Shown here: in pieces, positions 25,553-34,386 of the stretch
Layout of the letters: every line of letters starts with the position of its first letter
Position numbering within the stretch: position 1 is the stretch's first letter
Assembly (NCBI RefSeq): GCF_001941845.1
Contig: NZ_CP018870.1
Location: 2,759,001-2,823,000, forward strand
DNA length: 64,000 nucleotides
Source of the DNA: Streptomyces sp. TN58
GTDB taxonomy: Bacteria; Actinomycetota; Actinomycetes; Streptomycetales; Streptomycetaceae
Reading direction: 5' to 3'
The notes under the pieces: generated by a model
What the model was told of the DNA's origin: nothing
Seen by the model: only the letters and a program-made list of their open reading frames with translations
Databases searched by the model: none
Made by a program: the position numbers and the translations under genes

Positions 25553-26104
25553 TCAAGGGGCCGGCGGGTGGTCGTGGAGGATGCGCTGGAAGAGGCGGTG
25601 GTCGCGCCAGGCGCCGTTGATGTGCAGGTAGCGCGGTGCGAGTCCGTACTGCTCGAAGCCCGCCTTGGCCAGCACCCGCTGCGAGGCCAGGTTGTCGACC
25701 AGGGTTCCGGCCTCGACCCGGTGCAGTCCCACCTCGTCGCGGGCGATCCGGCAGACCTCCCGGACGGCGGCCGTGGCCAGCCCCTTGCCCCGGCAGGCCT
25801 CGTCGACCCAGTAGCCGACGCCGCCGCTGCTCAGCGGTCCGTGCTGGATGTTGCCGAGGTTGACGGTGCCCAGCGGTGTGCCGCTCGCGACGTCGACGAA
25901 CAGGAACGGCAGCAGCCGGCCGGCGTCCCGGGACTCCAGCTGCTGTGCGATCCGCTCCCGCTGGCCCTGCTCCGTGTAGAAGGCGTCCGGCCGGTCCGGC
26001 TCGGTCGGCGCCATGTTCGCCCGGTTCCGCGCGAACGCCCCGGCCAGCGCGGCGGCGTCGTCCGGTGCGACGCCCCTCATCTCCACCCCGTCAACGATCA
26101 TCAT
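25553..26104 (-). CDS. GNAT-family N-acetyltransferase (RimJ/RimL-like)
   Basis: A 183-residue acetyl-CoA-dependent acetyltransferase of the RimJ/RimL type. The fold is recognisable from LGTVNLGNI (beta 4), the acetyl-CoA loop ACRGKGLATAAV (about residues 103-114), EAGTLVDNLASQRVLAKAGF and the final YLHINGAWRDHRLFQ strand. In the family these proteins acetylate N-termini, antibiotics or small amines; the substrate is not predictable here. The gene begins MMIVDG at 26104, with a second ATG one codon later, and lies 9 bp after nnaR, so the two may be co-transcribed. Confidence 0.88.
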   Translation of the reverse strand: MMIVDGVEMRGVAPDDAAALAGAFARNRANMAPTEPDRPDAFYTEQGQRERIAQQLESRDAGRLLPFLFVDVASGTPLGTVNLGNIQHGPLSSGGVGYWVDEACRGKGLATAAVREVCRIARDEVGLHRVEAGTLVDNLASQRVLAKAGFEQYGLAPRYLHINGAWRDHRLFQRILHDHPPAP

Positions 26105-26113
26105 CCGGGCACG

Positions 26114-27292
26114 CTAACCGACGGCTCCCCCGGCCGGCACCGCAGCGTTCCGGGGAGCCGCCGCGTACTTGTCCTCGCCGCCCGCGTCCAGCGACAGCCG
26201 GTAGCCGCGCTTGACCACCGTCTGGATGAGGTTCGGCGCCCCCAGCGCCGCCCGCAGCCGGGCCATCGCCGTCTCCACGGCGTGCTCGTCGCGGCTCGCG
26301 CCGGGCAGTGCCCGCAGCAGGTCGGCGCGGGCCACCACCCAGCCCGGGCGCCGGGCGAGGGCCCGCAGCAGGGCCATCCCGGCGGGCGGCACCGCCCGCA
26401 GTTCGTCGTCGACGAGGACGGCGTGCCCGCGGATCTCCAGCCGGTGCCCCGCCACCGGCAGCACCCGGGCCCGGCCGGGCAGCTCCCGGCAGAGCAGCTG
26501 CACCAGCGGGCCCAGCCGGAACCGCTCCGGCTGCACCGTTTCCACGCCGAGCGCCTGCAGCGGCAGCGCGGTCACCGGCCCGACGCATGCGGACAGCACG
26601 CTGCCGCGCAGCGCGTCCAGGACGGCCTCCCGCATCCCGCGCTCCTCGGCACGGGACAGCAGCGAGGCCGCCGCCGGGGCGGAGGTGAAGCTGACGGCGT
26701 CCACCCCGCCGACGGCGATGGCGTCGATCAGCCGGTCCAGCGGCGCGAGGTCCTCCGGGGCCATCCACCGGTACACCGGGACGACCACCACCTCGGCCCC
26801 GCCGGCCCGCAGCGCCTCGACGAAGCCGGGCAGCGGCTCCCCGTGCAGCTGGAGGGCGATCCGCCGGCCGGCGACCCCTGCCGCCAGCAGCCGCTCCAGT
26901 ACCTCGGCGAGCGACTCCGACTCCGGGGACCACTCCTCCACGAGCCCGGCGGCCCGGATGGCGCCCTTCACCTTCGGCCCGCGCGCCAGCAGTTCGGTGG
27001 AGCGCAGCGTCTCCAGGAGGCCTTCGCCGACCCCCCATCCGTCGGCGGCCTCGACCCAGCCGCGGAAGCCGATGGCGGTGGTGGCGACGACCACGTCCGG
27101 CGGGCAGCCGATCAGTTCCTTGGTGGCGGAGAGCAGTTCGCTGTCGTCGGCGAGCGGCACGATGCGCAGTGCCGGCGCGTGCAGCACCGCCGCTCCGCGC
27201 CGCCGCAGCAGCGCGATGAGCTCGTCCGCGCGCCGGGCGGCGGTGACCCCGACGGTGAATCCCGCGAGCGGGCCGGTGTTCCTGTCGTCCAT
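26114..27292 (-). CDS. nnaR: NnaR-type nitrate/nitrite assimilation regulator
   Basis: A 392-residue protein with an N-terminal uroporphyrinogen-III synthase (HemD-like) domain, residues about 10-265, fused to a C-terminal OmpR/PhoB-type winged helix. The winged helix runs from about 285 to 375 and includes RARVLPVAGHRLEIRGHAV and TVVKRGYRLSL. This architecture is that of NnaR, described in S. coelicolor as a co-activator with GlnR of nitrite assimilation genes. Adjacent narK supports the identity. The start at 27292 (MDDRNTG) is preferred to 27370. The HemD domain is unlikely to make uroporphyrinogen and may sense a related ligand such as sirohaem, which is inference. Confidence 0.87.
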   Translation of the reverse strand: MDDRNTGPLAGFTVGVTAARRADELIALLRRRGAAVLHAPALRIVPLADDSELLSATKELIGCPPDVVVATTAIGFRGWVEAADGWGVGEGLLETLRSTELLARGPKVKGAIRAAGLVEEWSPESESLAEVLERLLAAGVAGRRIALQLHGEPLPGFVEALRAGGAEVVVVPVYRWMAPEDLAPLDRLIDAIAVGGVDAVSFTSAPAAASLLSRAEERGMREAVLDALRGSVLSACVGPVTALPLQALGVETVQPERFRLGPLVQLLCRELPGRARVLPVAGHRLEIRGHAVLVDDELRAVPPAGMALLRALARRPGWVVARADLLRALPGASRDEHAVETAMARLRAALGAPNLIQTVVKRGYRLSLDAGGEDKYAAAPRNAAVPAGGAVG

Positions 27293-27386
27293 CGTGACCT
27301 GCCTACTGACGCATGGGGGGCGGTACGGGTGCACCGAGCCTGCCAACTCGGCGTGTCGGACTCGGTTCACCCGTATTTCGCCCCGG

Positions 27387-28769
27387 TTACACCGACGTGA
27401 GCTGCGGTTTCGCCGGGGCCTCGGACGCCTCGGACGCCTCGGCCGTCACCGCCGCCGGGCGGCGAAGGTATACCGCCCACGTCACGGCGCAGCACAGCGC
27501 GTAGAAGCCGAGGAAGGTGACGAAGGCCGTCATGCCCGATCCGGAGGTGCGGAACGCCTCCCGGAAGACCAGGTTGATGCCCAGTCCGCCGAGCGCCCCG
27601 ATGGCGCCGATCAGCCCCATGGAGGCCCCGGAGAGGCGCCGTCCGTACGCCGCGGCGGCCTCGCCGCTCATCCCGCGCGCCAGTGCCTTCGCCTGGAAGA
27701 TGCCCGGGATCATCTTGTACGTCGAGCCGTTGCCGAGCCCGCTCAGGACGAACAGGGCCACGAATCCGACGAGGAAGACGGGCAGGGAGGCGCGCTGCGA
27801 GGCGAAGACGACCACTCCGGTCGCCGCGGCCATTGCCACGAACGTGCCGAGGGTGATCCGCGCCCCGCCGTAGCGGTCCGCGAGCGCCCCGCCCACCGGC
27901 CTGATCAGCGAGCCGAGCAGCGGTCCGATGAAGGTCAGCGAGGCGGCCTGGAGCGGGGTGCGCCCGAATTCGGTCTGCAGGACCAGTCCGAAGGCGAAGC
28001 TGTAGCCGATGAAGGACCCGAACGTCCCGACGTAGAGGAACGACATGATCCAGGTGTGCGCTTCGCCCAGGGCCTCGCGGACCGCTCCGGTGTCGTTGCG
28101 CACGGGCGCCAGGTTGTCCATCCGTACGGCCGCCAGTACCGCCGCGAGCACGACCAGCGGGATGTAGGCGCCCAGCAGCAGCCGCGGGTGGCCGGCTCCG
28201 GCGGTGGCGATGACCAGCAGCCCGGCCAGCTGGACGACGGGGACGCCGATGTTGCCGCCGCCGGCGTTCAGGCCGAGCGCCCAGCCCTTCTTCCGCAGCG
28301 GGAAGAAGGCGTTGATGTTGGTCATGGAGGAGGCGAAGTTGCCGCCGCCGACGCCGGTGAGGGCGGCGACGAGCAGGAAGGTCCCGTAGGAGGTCCCCGG
28401 CTCCATCACCACGATCGCGGCGACCGTCGGCGCGAGCAGCAGCAGGGCGCTGACGACGGTCCAGTTCCGGCCGCCGAACCGGGCGACCGCGAAGGTGTAC
28501 GGCACCCGTACGAAGGCGCCCACGCACGTCGCGGTCGCGATCAGGAAGAACTTCCCGGCCGGGTCGATGCCGTATTCGGGTCCCATGAAGAGGACCATCA
28601 CCGACCACAGGGACCAGATGGAGAAGCCGATGTGCTCGGAGAGCACGGAGTACAGGAGGTTGCGGCGGGCGATCCGCTCCCCGCCCTCCTTCCAGAACGT
28701 CTCGTCCTCGGGATCCCACTGCTCGATCCAACGGCCCCGCTTGCGCGGTGCGGTCGTACCGGTCATCAC
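27387..28769 (-). CDS. narK: Nitrate/nitrite transporter, MFS family
   Basis: A 460-residue membrane protein of the NarK/NasA branch of the major facilitator superfamily, moving nitrate or nitrite across the cytoplasmic membrane. Twelve hydrophobic segments are evident. The nitrate signature-like GGGNFASSMTNINAFFP (TM5) and the second GLGNGSTYKMIP (TM11) are present. The N-terminus (about residues 1-40) is hydrophilic. It lies 94 bp upstream of nnaR in the same orientation, consistent with an operon, and GlnR-box-like half sites occur 50-87 bp upstream of the start. Confidence 0.9.
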   Translation of the reverse strand: MMTGTTAPRKRGRWIEQWDPEDETFWKEGGERIARRNLLYSVLSEHIGFSIWSLWSVMVLFMGPEYGIDPAGKFFLIATATCVGAFVRVPYTFAVARFGGRNWTVVSALLLLAPTVAAIVVMEPGTSYGTFLLVAALTGVGGGNFASSMTNINAFFPLRKKGWALGLNAGGGNIGVPVVQLAGLLVIATAGAGHPRLLLGAYIPLVVLAAVLAAVRMDNLAPVRNDTGAVREALGEAHTWIMSFLYVGTFGSFIGYSFAFGLVLQTEFGRTPLQAASLTFIGPLLGSLIRPVGGALADRYGGARITLGTFVAMAAATGVVVFASQRASLPVFLVGFVALFVLSGLGNGSTYKMIPGIFQAKALARGMSGEAAAAYGRRLSGASMGLIGAIGALGGLGINLVFREAFRTSGSGMTAFVTFLGFYALCCAVTWAVYLRRPAAVTAEASEASEAPAKPQLTSV

Positions 28770-28817
28770 ACGCCTCCACAGCTGTCGCGTCCGTGGTGAC
28801 GACCGTAGGAAGGGCGC

Positions 28818-28856
28818 GTTTCGGCCCCGGTCCCCGCCGGATGACCGCCGGGAAAC
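28818..28856. promoter_or_regulatory. GlnR-box-like half sites upstream of narK
   Basis: On the + strand ATGAC (28841-28845), six bases, then GAAAC (28852-28856) fits the GlnR half-box gTnAC-n6-GaAAC except for its first base. A weaker inverted partner, GTTTC-n6-GGTCC, lies at 28818-28833. The position relative to narK (start 28769) suits nitrogen-limitation activation. Confidence 0.4.
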
Positions 28857-28863
28857 CTTGCTC

Positions 28864-29850
28864 TCACCCGCCGTGCGGGCCGTGTGTGAGCGGGGCCGGC
28901 AGCCAGCTTCCGGCCGGTGGGGCGAGCCAGCCCCGTTCGGCCGCCAGCGCGACGGCCGCGGCGTGCAGGGCGTCCAGGCCGGGGTGGGCGAAGCCCTTGC
29001 GCCACACCATCGACAGCGGCGACAGCGGCACCGGGTCGGTCAGCGGCAGCTTCACGCAGCCCGGCATGTCGAGGAAGCCGACGGTCGCCAGCACCGGGTT
29101 GCCCGTCTTGACCATGACCCGGCGGAACTCCTCCTTGCCCACCGCGACCGGCGCGGGTGGCGCCATCAGGATCCCCCGCCCGGCGAACAGTTCGCGTGCG
29201 AGCCCCGTCCACTCCAGCGTCCGGGGGTTCCCGGCGCCCGCGTACACGGTCTCCCCGGCCAGCGCGTCCAGGGGTACGGACTCCCGCGCGGCCAGGGCGT
29301 GCCCCTCGGGCAGCAGCACGGCCAGCGGCTCGTAGCGTACGGGGAGCTGCGCGAGCGGCGCCCGCAGTACGGGGTCGAGGCCGTCGGCGTAGCCGAAGGC
29401 GACGTCGAGCCGGCCGGCGGCGACCTCGGCGGCGGCGTGGGTGAGGCCGCTTTCGAAGCGGGCCATCAGCTCGCAGTGCGGGGCGAGTTCGCGGGCCCGT
29501 TCCAGCACGGTGCGCGCGGTGCCGGGCCCGTCGGTGTTCAGGTCGACCAGCAGCGGCCGGGGGGCGGCGCCGGCGGCCGTTCCGGCTCCGAAGGCGCCCG
29601 CCAGTTCCTCGTGCGCGGCCAGTACGCGCCGGGCCAGGGGCAGCAGGCGGTGCCCGTCGGCGGTGAGCTCGACGGCGCGGGTGGTGCGGACGAACAAGGT
29701 GGCCGCCAGGGCCTGTTCGAGCCGCCGGACGTCCCGGCTCAGCGCCTGCTGGGCGACGTACAGGCGGGCGGCGGCACGGGTGAAGTGCAGCTCTTCGGCA
29801 ACGGCGACGAACCCGCGCAGCAGCCGGGGTTCCACATCACGGGGCATCAC
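28864..29850 (-). CDS. LysR-family transcriptional regulator
   Basis: A 328-residue LTTR. The N-terminal winged helix (about residues 8-66) has the family helix-turn-helix LHFTRAAARLYVAQQALSRDVRRLE. The C-terminal ~220 residues form a periplasmic-binding-protein-like effector domain. It is divergent from an MFS gene with only 84 bp between starts, the standard LTTR/target arrangement, so it probably controls that exporter and itself. The effector cannot be predicted. Its stop codon lies 8 bp from the GlnR-box-like site of narK. Confidence 0.9.
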   Translation of the reverse strand: MMPRDVEPRLLRGFVAVAEELHFTRAAARLYVAQQALSRDVRRLEQALAATLFVRTTRAVELTADGHRLLPLARRVLAAHEELAGAFGAGTAAGAAPRPLLVDLNTDGPGTARTVLERARELAPHCELMARFESGLTHAAAEVAAGRLDVAFGYADGLDPVLRAPLAQLPVRYEPLAVLLPEGHALAARESVPLDALAGETVYAGAGNPRTLEWTGLARELFAGRGILMAPPAPVAVGKEEFRRVMVKTGNPVLATVGFLDMPGCVKLPLTDPVPLSPLSMVWRKGFAHPGLDALHAAAVALAAERGWLAPPAGSWLPAPLTHGPHGG

Positions 29851-29934
29851 CCCCGGAGACTAACAACAGGAACGGGTGAATGGCCTCGGAACAGGTGTTG
29901 GACGGCCGCGGCCGCCCCGGCCGAGGGTGGTGCC
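29851..29934. promoter_or_regulatory. Divergent LysR/MFS control region
   Basis: This 84-bp spacer contains caaca...tgttg ends about 37 bp apart and a duplicated gaacag-like motif (acaggaac and gaacaggt). It probably contains the LysR binding site and both promoters; exact elements are not clear. Confidence 0.4.
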
Positions 29935-31287
29935 ATGCCCCTCATGACCGTCACCGGCAGCACGCTCGTCATCACCGCCGCGGCCCCCTCCGACACCGCG
30001 CACGGTCACGCGCGCGGCACCGCCCCCGCCACCCCCGCCCCTGCCCCTGCCCCTGCCCGCGACCGGGGGCGGGGTCGGGCACCCGGCCCCTACCGCCGGC
30101 TGTTCGCGCTGCCCGGCACGCGCGGGTTCACCGCCGGGAACCTCATCGCCCGCCTCCCGATGGGCATGTTCGGCGTCAGCGCGGTCATGATGATCGCCGG
30201 CCAGCGCGGCTCGTACGCCCTCGCCGGCGCCGTCACGGCGACCGGCCTGGCGGCCACGGCGGTGGTGGCCCCGCTGACCGCCCGCCTGATCGACCGCCAC
30301 GGCCAGGCCCGGATCGCCGTACCGGCCACTCTGATAGCGGTCCTCGGCTCACTGTCGCTGGTCCTGTGCGTCCGTACCGGCGCTCCCGCCTGGACCCTCT
30401 TCGCCTCGTACGCCGCGACCGCCACCACCCCCAACATCGGCGGCATGTCCCGCGCGCGCTGGACGCACCTGCTGCGCGACTCCCCCGCCGCCCACCACAC
30501 GGCGATGTCCTTCGAACAGGCCGCGGACGAGCTGTGCTTCATGCTCGGACCGGTCCTGGCGGCCTTCCTGTGCGGGATGGCCTTCCCGGAGGCGGGCACC
30601 CTCGCCGGGGCGGCCCTGCTGCTCACCGGCATGCTGGTCTTCACCTCCTGCCGCACCACCCAGCCCCCTGTGGCGGCGGCGCCGCGCCAGGGCTCGCCGC
30701 TGCGCGCCCTGAGCCCGCTGCTGCCGCTGTTCCTCGTCACGGGCGTGGTCTTCGGCTCGATGGAGGTCGCTTCGATCGCCTACCTGGACTTCCAGGGCCT
30801 CGGCGCCGCCTCCGGCCTGGTCCTGGCCCTCCAGGCGGCGGGCTCCTGCGCGGCCGGCCTGCTCTACGGCACCGTGCGCGCCCGTTCGTTGAAGGCCTGC
30901 GTGTGCGCACTGGCCGTCCTGATGACCCTGCCCTGGGCCGCGGCGGCCACGGGCTCGGTGCCCGCGCTGGCCTGCGCGCTCATCCTGGCCGGCATGGCCA
31001 CGGCCCCCACGATGGTCACCGCGATGTCGCAGGTCCACGCCCGTACCCCGCAGGGGCGGCTCAACGAGGGCATGACGCTGGCGGTCACCGCCACCCTCGC
31101 GGGCATCGCGGTCGGTTCGGCGAGCGCGGGCTCGGTGGTGGAGGGCGCGGGACCGGTCGCCGCCTACGCGGTGCCGACGGCGGCCGCCCTGATCGCGCTC
31201 GTGATCGCGCTGACCGGGCGATCGATCCGGCGCCCGAGTGATCGTTCCCGCGTGGTACGCACGGCCGCCGCGCACGATCCGCGATAA
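29935..31287 (+). CDS. MFS transporter controlled by adjacent LysR regulator
   Basis: A 450-residue 12-segment MFS protein, probably an exporter. A 50-residue Ala/Pro/Arg-rich cytoplasmic N-terminus precedes TM1 ([23 protein letters not shown]). The TM2-3 loop has [10 protein letters not shown], a motif-A relative. A characteristic ARWTHLL segment in the central loop is seen in this streptomycete subfamily. The start at 29935 (MPLMTVTGS) follows GAGGGTGGTGCC. It is transcribed away from the LysR gene. The substrate is unknown. Confidence 0.85.
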   Translation: MPLMTVTGSTLVITAAAPSDTAHGHARGTAPATPAPAPAPARDRGRGRAPGPYRRLFALPGTRGFTAGNLIARLPMGMFGVSAVMMIAGQRGSYALAGAVTATGLAATAVVAPLTARLIDRHGQARIAVPATLIAVLGSLSLVLCVRTGAPAWTLFASYAATATTPNIGGMSRARWTHLLRDSPAAHHTAMSFEQAADELCFMLGPVLAAFLCGMAFPEAGTLAGAALLLTGMLVFTSCRTTQPPVAAAPRQGSPLRALSPLLPLFLVTGVVFGSMEVASIAYLDFQGLGAASGLVLALQAAGSCAAGLLYGTVRARSLKACVCALAVLMTLPWAAAATGSVPALACALILAGMATAPTMVTAMSQVHARTPQGRLNEGMTLAVTATLAGIAVGSASAGSVVEGAGPVAAYAVPTAAALIALVIALTGRSIRRPSDRSRVVRTAAAHDPR

Positions 31288-31336
31288 CTGGGGGTGCCTT
31301 CCCCACAGCACCCTTCCCTTTGCGGAGGAACCACCC

Positions 31337-32602
31337 TTGCCTGCTTACCGTTCCGTGCCCGCGGCCCTGTTCGTCGCGGCCCTCACCGCCGGCTGCCTCG
31401 TCCCCGCGGCGCCCGCTCTCGCCGACTCGGCGGACATCCGCTTCTCCCAGCCGTACGTGCCCTCCATCGCCCCGGGCGCCACGGGACGCGTCGTCATCGC
31501 GGTGCGGGGCGGGGCGGAACCGGCCGTCAGCGGCACCTTCCGCATCACCGCTCCGGAACGGACCACCTTCCCGGAGGCCCGTTTCCACTGGTCCGGCTCC
31601 GACACCCGCACGGCGGCGCCGTGCACGCGGTCGGCCGACGCGCGCCGGCTGACCTGTGAGACGGGGACCCGCTCCGGCTTCCGCTTCGCCGCGCGGGAGC
31701 AGACCCAACTGTCCGTGGCCGTACGGGTGGACGCCGACGCCCCCCAGGGCACGACGCTGACCGGCGGCGAGTGGGCGACGGACGTCGACGCACCGGCCCT
31801 CTTCGCGGTGGCCACCCCGGTGTCGGGACCCAAGGGCGACAAGGGGGACCGGGGTGACGACGGCAAGCCCGGGGAGCCCGGACACCACGGCAAGCCGGGC
31901 AAGCCCGGGAAGCCGGGCCCGCAGGGCCCCAAGGGCGACAAGGGTGACAAGGGTGACCGTGGCGAGCCCGGGCCGAAGGGCGACCGGGGCGACACCGGGC
32001 CGAAGGGCGACCGGGGCGACCGGGGCGAGCCCGGGCCGAAGGGCGAGAGGGGCGACCGGGGCGACACCGGTCGGCAGGGCCCCGCAGGCCCGCGCGGACC
32101 GCAGGGCGAGCCGGGCCCCGCGAACGGCCCGAAGGGCGACACGGGTCCCGCGGGCCCGCAGGGCCCGAAGGGCGACACCGGCAAGCCCGGGCGCGACGGC
32201 AGGCCCGGCCGCGACGGCAAGCAGGGTCCCGCCGGCCCGAAGGGCCCCCAGGGTCCGAAGGGCCCGAAGGGCGACACCGGCAAGCCGGGCACGCCCGGAA
32301 AGCCCGGCGACTGCAAGTGCGGCGGCAAGGACAAGGAGAAGGACAAGGACAAGGGCAAGGGACACCACGCGCGCCCCAAGGCCAAGATCGTCGCTCCCGG
32401 CAAGGGACTCGGCGTCCGCTCCGGCCCCGGCACGCAGTACGCGCACAAGGGCAAGATCAAGACCGGTACGGTCGTCGCCCTCCAGTGCAAGGTCAACGGC
32501 CAGAAGATCGACGGCAACTCGATCTGGTACAAGCTCGCCGACGGCACCGGCTGGATCGCCGCCCGCTACGCCCTGAACCTCGACAAGGTCCCGTTCTGCT
32601 GA
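31337..32602 (+). CDS. Secreted collagen-like protein with C-terminal SH3b domain
   Basis: A 421-residue protein with a TTG start at 31337, chosen because GCGGAGGAA lies 6 nt upstream. A signal peptide ends APALA about residue 27. Residues about 30-160 form a beta-rich domain with two Cys. Residues 164-325 consist of about 54 Gly-X-Y triplets, interrupted once by an extra Asn (GPA-N-GPK), rich in GDK, GDR, GKP and GPK, a charged collagen-like triple helix. A Cys pair (CKC), a Lys/Asp/Glu linker and an SH3b domain (about 347-421, VRSGPGTQY...[11 protein letters not shown]) follow. It is probably exported and wall-associated, trimeric by collagen analogy. Confidence 0.87.
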   Translation: MPAYRSVPAALFVAALTAGCLVPAAPALADSADIRFSQPYVPSIAPGATGRVVIAVRGGAEPAVSGTFRITAPERTTFPEARFHWSGSDTRTAAPCTRSADARRLTCETGTRSGFRFAAREQTQLSVAVRVDADAPQGTTLTGGEWATDVDAPALFAVATPVSGPKGDKGDRGDDGKPGEPGHHGKPGKPGKPGPQGPKGDKGDKGDRGEPGPKGDRGDTGPKGDRGDRGEPGPKGERGDRGDTGRQGPAGPRGPQGEPGPANGPKGDTGPAGPQGPKGDTGKPGRDGRPGRDGKQGPAGPKGPQGPKGPKGDTGKPGTPGKPGDCKCGGKDKEKDKDKGKGHHARPKAKIVAPGKGLGVRSGPGTQYAHKGKIKTGTVVALQCKVNGQKIDGNSIWYKLADGTGWIAARYALNLDKVPFC

Positions 32603-32622
32603 TCCCCCCACCTGAACCTGGG

Positions 32623-32652
32623 GAAGGCCCCGCAGCCGAGTGGCTGCGGGGC
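32623..32652. terminator. Bidirectional hairpin, copy A of duplicated 30-mer
   Basis: ccccgcagcc-gagt-ggctgcgggg forms a 10-bp perfect stem between the convergent collagen-like gene and the small leftward pair. The 30-bp sequence is identical to 33344-33373. Confidence 0.75.
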
Positions 32653-32653
32653 A

Positions 32654-32917
32654 TCACTCGTACCAGGTGATCCGGCATACGTAGACGCACTCGTGCCGGG
32701 GGACGGCGAGAAAGCTGATGAAGCCGCGGCCGCCGAGAATGTCGAATTCGCGGAGGCCGCCAGGCCTTCCTGTGGGACGGCCGACGGCTTCCGCATCCCG
32801 GCCCAGTGCCGCCGGTTCGGTGGCGATGCGCTCGACCTCCGCGATCACACCGGCCGGCAGACCGCCGGTCACGTGACAGTGGTCGTCGGTGTTGTAGTCC
32901 CAGGTCCAGTCGCTCAC
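32654..32917 (-). CDS. Small protein, RelE/toxin-like partner of DUF6247
   Basis: An 87-residue protein beginning MSDWTWDYNTDDHCHVTGGLP, with a central helix (VIAEVERIATEPAAL) and a C-terminal beta pattern (FISFLAVPRHECVYVCRITWYE). The layout (two helices followed by a beta-hairpin ending in aromatic and basic residues) resembles small RelE/ParE-like toxins. It overlaps the upstream DUF6247-like gene by 4 nt (ATGA), the order antitoxin then toxin. Both ends of the pair are bounded by an identical hairpin. A toxin function is inference. Confidence 0.6.
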   Translation of the reverse strand: MSDWTWDYNTDDHCHVTGGLPAGVIAEVERIATEPAALGRDAEAVGRPTGRPGGLREFDILGGRGFISFLAVPRHECVYVCRITWYE

Positions 32918-33219
32918 AGGCCGGTCTCGGCCTCAGCCTTGTCGAGGATCCGCTGGATCTCCGCCAGCGCGGATGCCGGATCGTCCGCCCCTTCCTGGAC
33001 CAGCTGTTCCAGTGCGTGGAGGCGTGCCGCCCTGTGGGGATGGCGTTCGATCTCCACGAAGACGGCCCAGGAGTGGATGAAGGCGCGCAAGGGGGCCAGG
33101 GACTGCGCCTGCTGGGCACTCGTCGTGGCTTCGAAGAGGTGCTGCGTCAAGTCGGGCACGCGGCTCGGAGCAATCTTCGCGACAGCCTCGCGCAGAGCTG
33201 CAGGCGTGAGTTCCGGCAT
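32914..33219 (-). CDS. DUF6247-like small protein, possible antitoxin
   Basis: A 101-residue helical protein starting MPELTPAALREAVAKIAPSR (ATG at 33219; an upstream in-frame ATG at 33300 is less likely). The pattern LRAFIHSWAVFVEIERHPHRAARLHALE, with a C-terminal IQRILDKAEAE helix, resembles the DUF6247 family, which in streptomycetes is commonly paired with the downstream gene. It lacks a recognisable DNA-binding motif. It lies upstream of and coupled to the 87-residue partner. Its role as an antitoxin is inferred from gene order only. Confidence 0.6.
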   Translation of the reverse strand: MPELTPAALREAVAKIAPSRVPDLTQHLFEATTSAQQAQSLAPLRAFIHSWAVFVEIERHPHRAARLHALEQLVQEGADDPASALAEIQRILDKAEAETGL

Positions 33220-33343
33220 GGGGATCAGCGGCCCGCCCTCGGGGGGATCGGCGTACTCACGCGTCCTCCTCGGTCGGGCTCCCCTCGGGAGTGGTCCCAC
33301 GCTACCGCCGTTCCACCGTCACGCGGGATGCTTCCGGACATGA

Positions 33344-33380
33344 CGAAGGCCCCGCAGCCGAGTGGCTGCGGGGCCTTCGC
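33344..33380 (-). terminator. tmRNA terminator, copy B of duplicated 30-mer
   Basis: The same 30-bp hairpin core as 32623-32652, extended here to cgaaggccccgcagcc / ggctgcggggccttcg. It lies 15 bp beyond the tmRNA 3' end and would terminate it leftward. Confidence 0.75.
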
Positions 33381-33394
33381 CCACATGGGATGAG

Positions 33395-33780
33395 TGGAGA
33401 TGGCGGGAATCGAACCCGCGTCCAACGGTGCAGAAGCAGGGCTTCTCCGAGCGCAGTCCGCTGCGCTTTTCTCGGCCCCGGAGATCACACGGACAAGTCT
33501 CCGACGGGCTCAGTCACTGTTTGATTTCCCTCCGACCCCCGTGACCGGGGTTAGAGGTTTAGATCCCTAGTTGACGCCAGGATCCGGACCGGGACCACTT
33601 CCGGGCTGACGCTCCTCACAGAGGCTTCAGCTCACTGTTATTAGGCAGCGAGGGTGAAGCGGGAGTTATCGCTCTTGGAGTTGGCGATTATTTTTTGCGA
33701 CATGTGGTTAGCGAGATCATTGCCGCTTCCTCGGCTCGCTTCCCCTGCATCGACAGCCGCTGTCGAAACCGATCATCCCC
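33395..33780 (-). ncRNA. ssrA: Transfer-messenger RNA (tmRNA)
   Basis: A 386-nt tmRNA that rescues stalled ribosomes with SmpB. The 5' end GGGGATG pairs with CATCTCC at the 3' end, forming an alanine-type acceptor stem with the G3-U pair. The T arm GGTTCGATTCC is visible. CCA is not encoded. The resume codon GCC opens a tag reading frame, ANSKSDNSRFTLAA, ended by two TAA stops (33639-33644). The 3' end is followed by a strong hairpin, and smpB lies about 100 bp upstream on the same strand, as in many actinobacteria. Confidence 0.95.
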
Positions 33781-33882
33781 ATGTTTCACACTGTTCAGTT
33801 AGGCACTGCGTAGTGTGCTCCGCCCCGGGGGGGGCGGCGCTGACGCCATGGTACGCGAAGTGGACCACCGCGTGCCAGGTGA

Positions 33883-34368
33883 TTAAACCGTGCCGCGCTG
33901 CTTGCGGCGGATGGCCGAGATCGCCCGGTTCGTCTCCCGCGTGTCCTGCTTCTCCCGCAGCGTCTGCCGCTTGTCGTACTCCTTCTTGCCCTTCGCCAGC
34001 GCGATCTCGACCTTGGCGCGGCCGTCCTTGAAGTACAGGGAGAGGGGCACGATCGTGTGACCCGACTCGTCGGCCTTGCGCTCCAGCTTGTCGATCTCCT
34101 CCCGGTGCATGAGGAGCTTCCGCTTGCGCCGGGCGCTGTGGTTGGTCCAGGTGCCCTGGCTGTACTCCGGCACGTGCACGTTGTAGAGCCAGGCCTCCCG
34201 GCCCTCCACCGACACGAAGCCGTCCACCAGCGAGGCCCGGCCCTGGCGCATGGACTTGACCTCGGTACCGGTGAGCACGAGACCGCACTCGTAGGTGTCG
34301 AGGATCGCGTAGTCGTGCCGTGCCTTCTTGTTCTGGGCGATCAGCTTGCGCCCTTTTTCCTTAGCCAT
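33883..34368 (-). CDS. smpB: SsrA-binding protein SmpB
   Basis: A 161-residue small basic protein that binds tmRNA and places it in the ribosomal A site. Family signatures are [34 protein letters not shown] (beta-barrel core), [26 protein letters not shown] and the Lys/Arg-rich C-terminal tail that becomes helical on the ribosome. It directly precedes ssrA and lies 18 bp after the S41 protease gene. Length and motifs are normal. Confidence 0.96.
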   Translation of the reverse strand: MAKEKGRKLIAQNKKARHDYAILDTYECGLVLTGTEVKSMRQGRASLVDGFVSVEGREAWLYNVHVPEYSQGTWTNHSARRKRKLLMHREEIDKLERKADESGHTIVPLSLYFKDGRAKVEIALAKGKKEYDKRQTLREKQDTRETNRAISAIRRKQRGTV

Positions 34369-34386
34369 AGTGCGGCCATTTTCGCA

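Noticed and set aside
31826..32310. CRISPR or minisatellite array in the collagen-like gene
   Set aside because: The apparent DNA repetition follows from Gly-X-Y codons with variable X and Y; units are 9 bp and not separated by spacers.
33395..33460. tRNA-Ala-like 3' half
   Set aside because: It is the tRNA-like domain of the tmRNA; the 5' partner lies 386 nt away and the mRNA-like tag frame is present.
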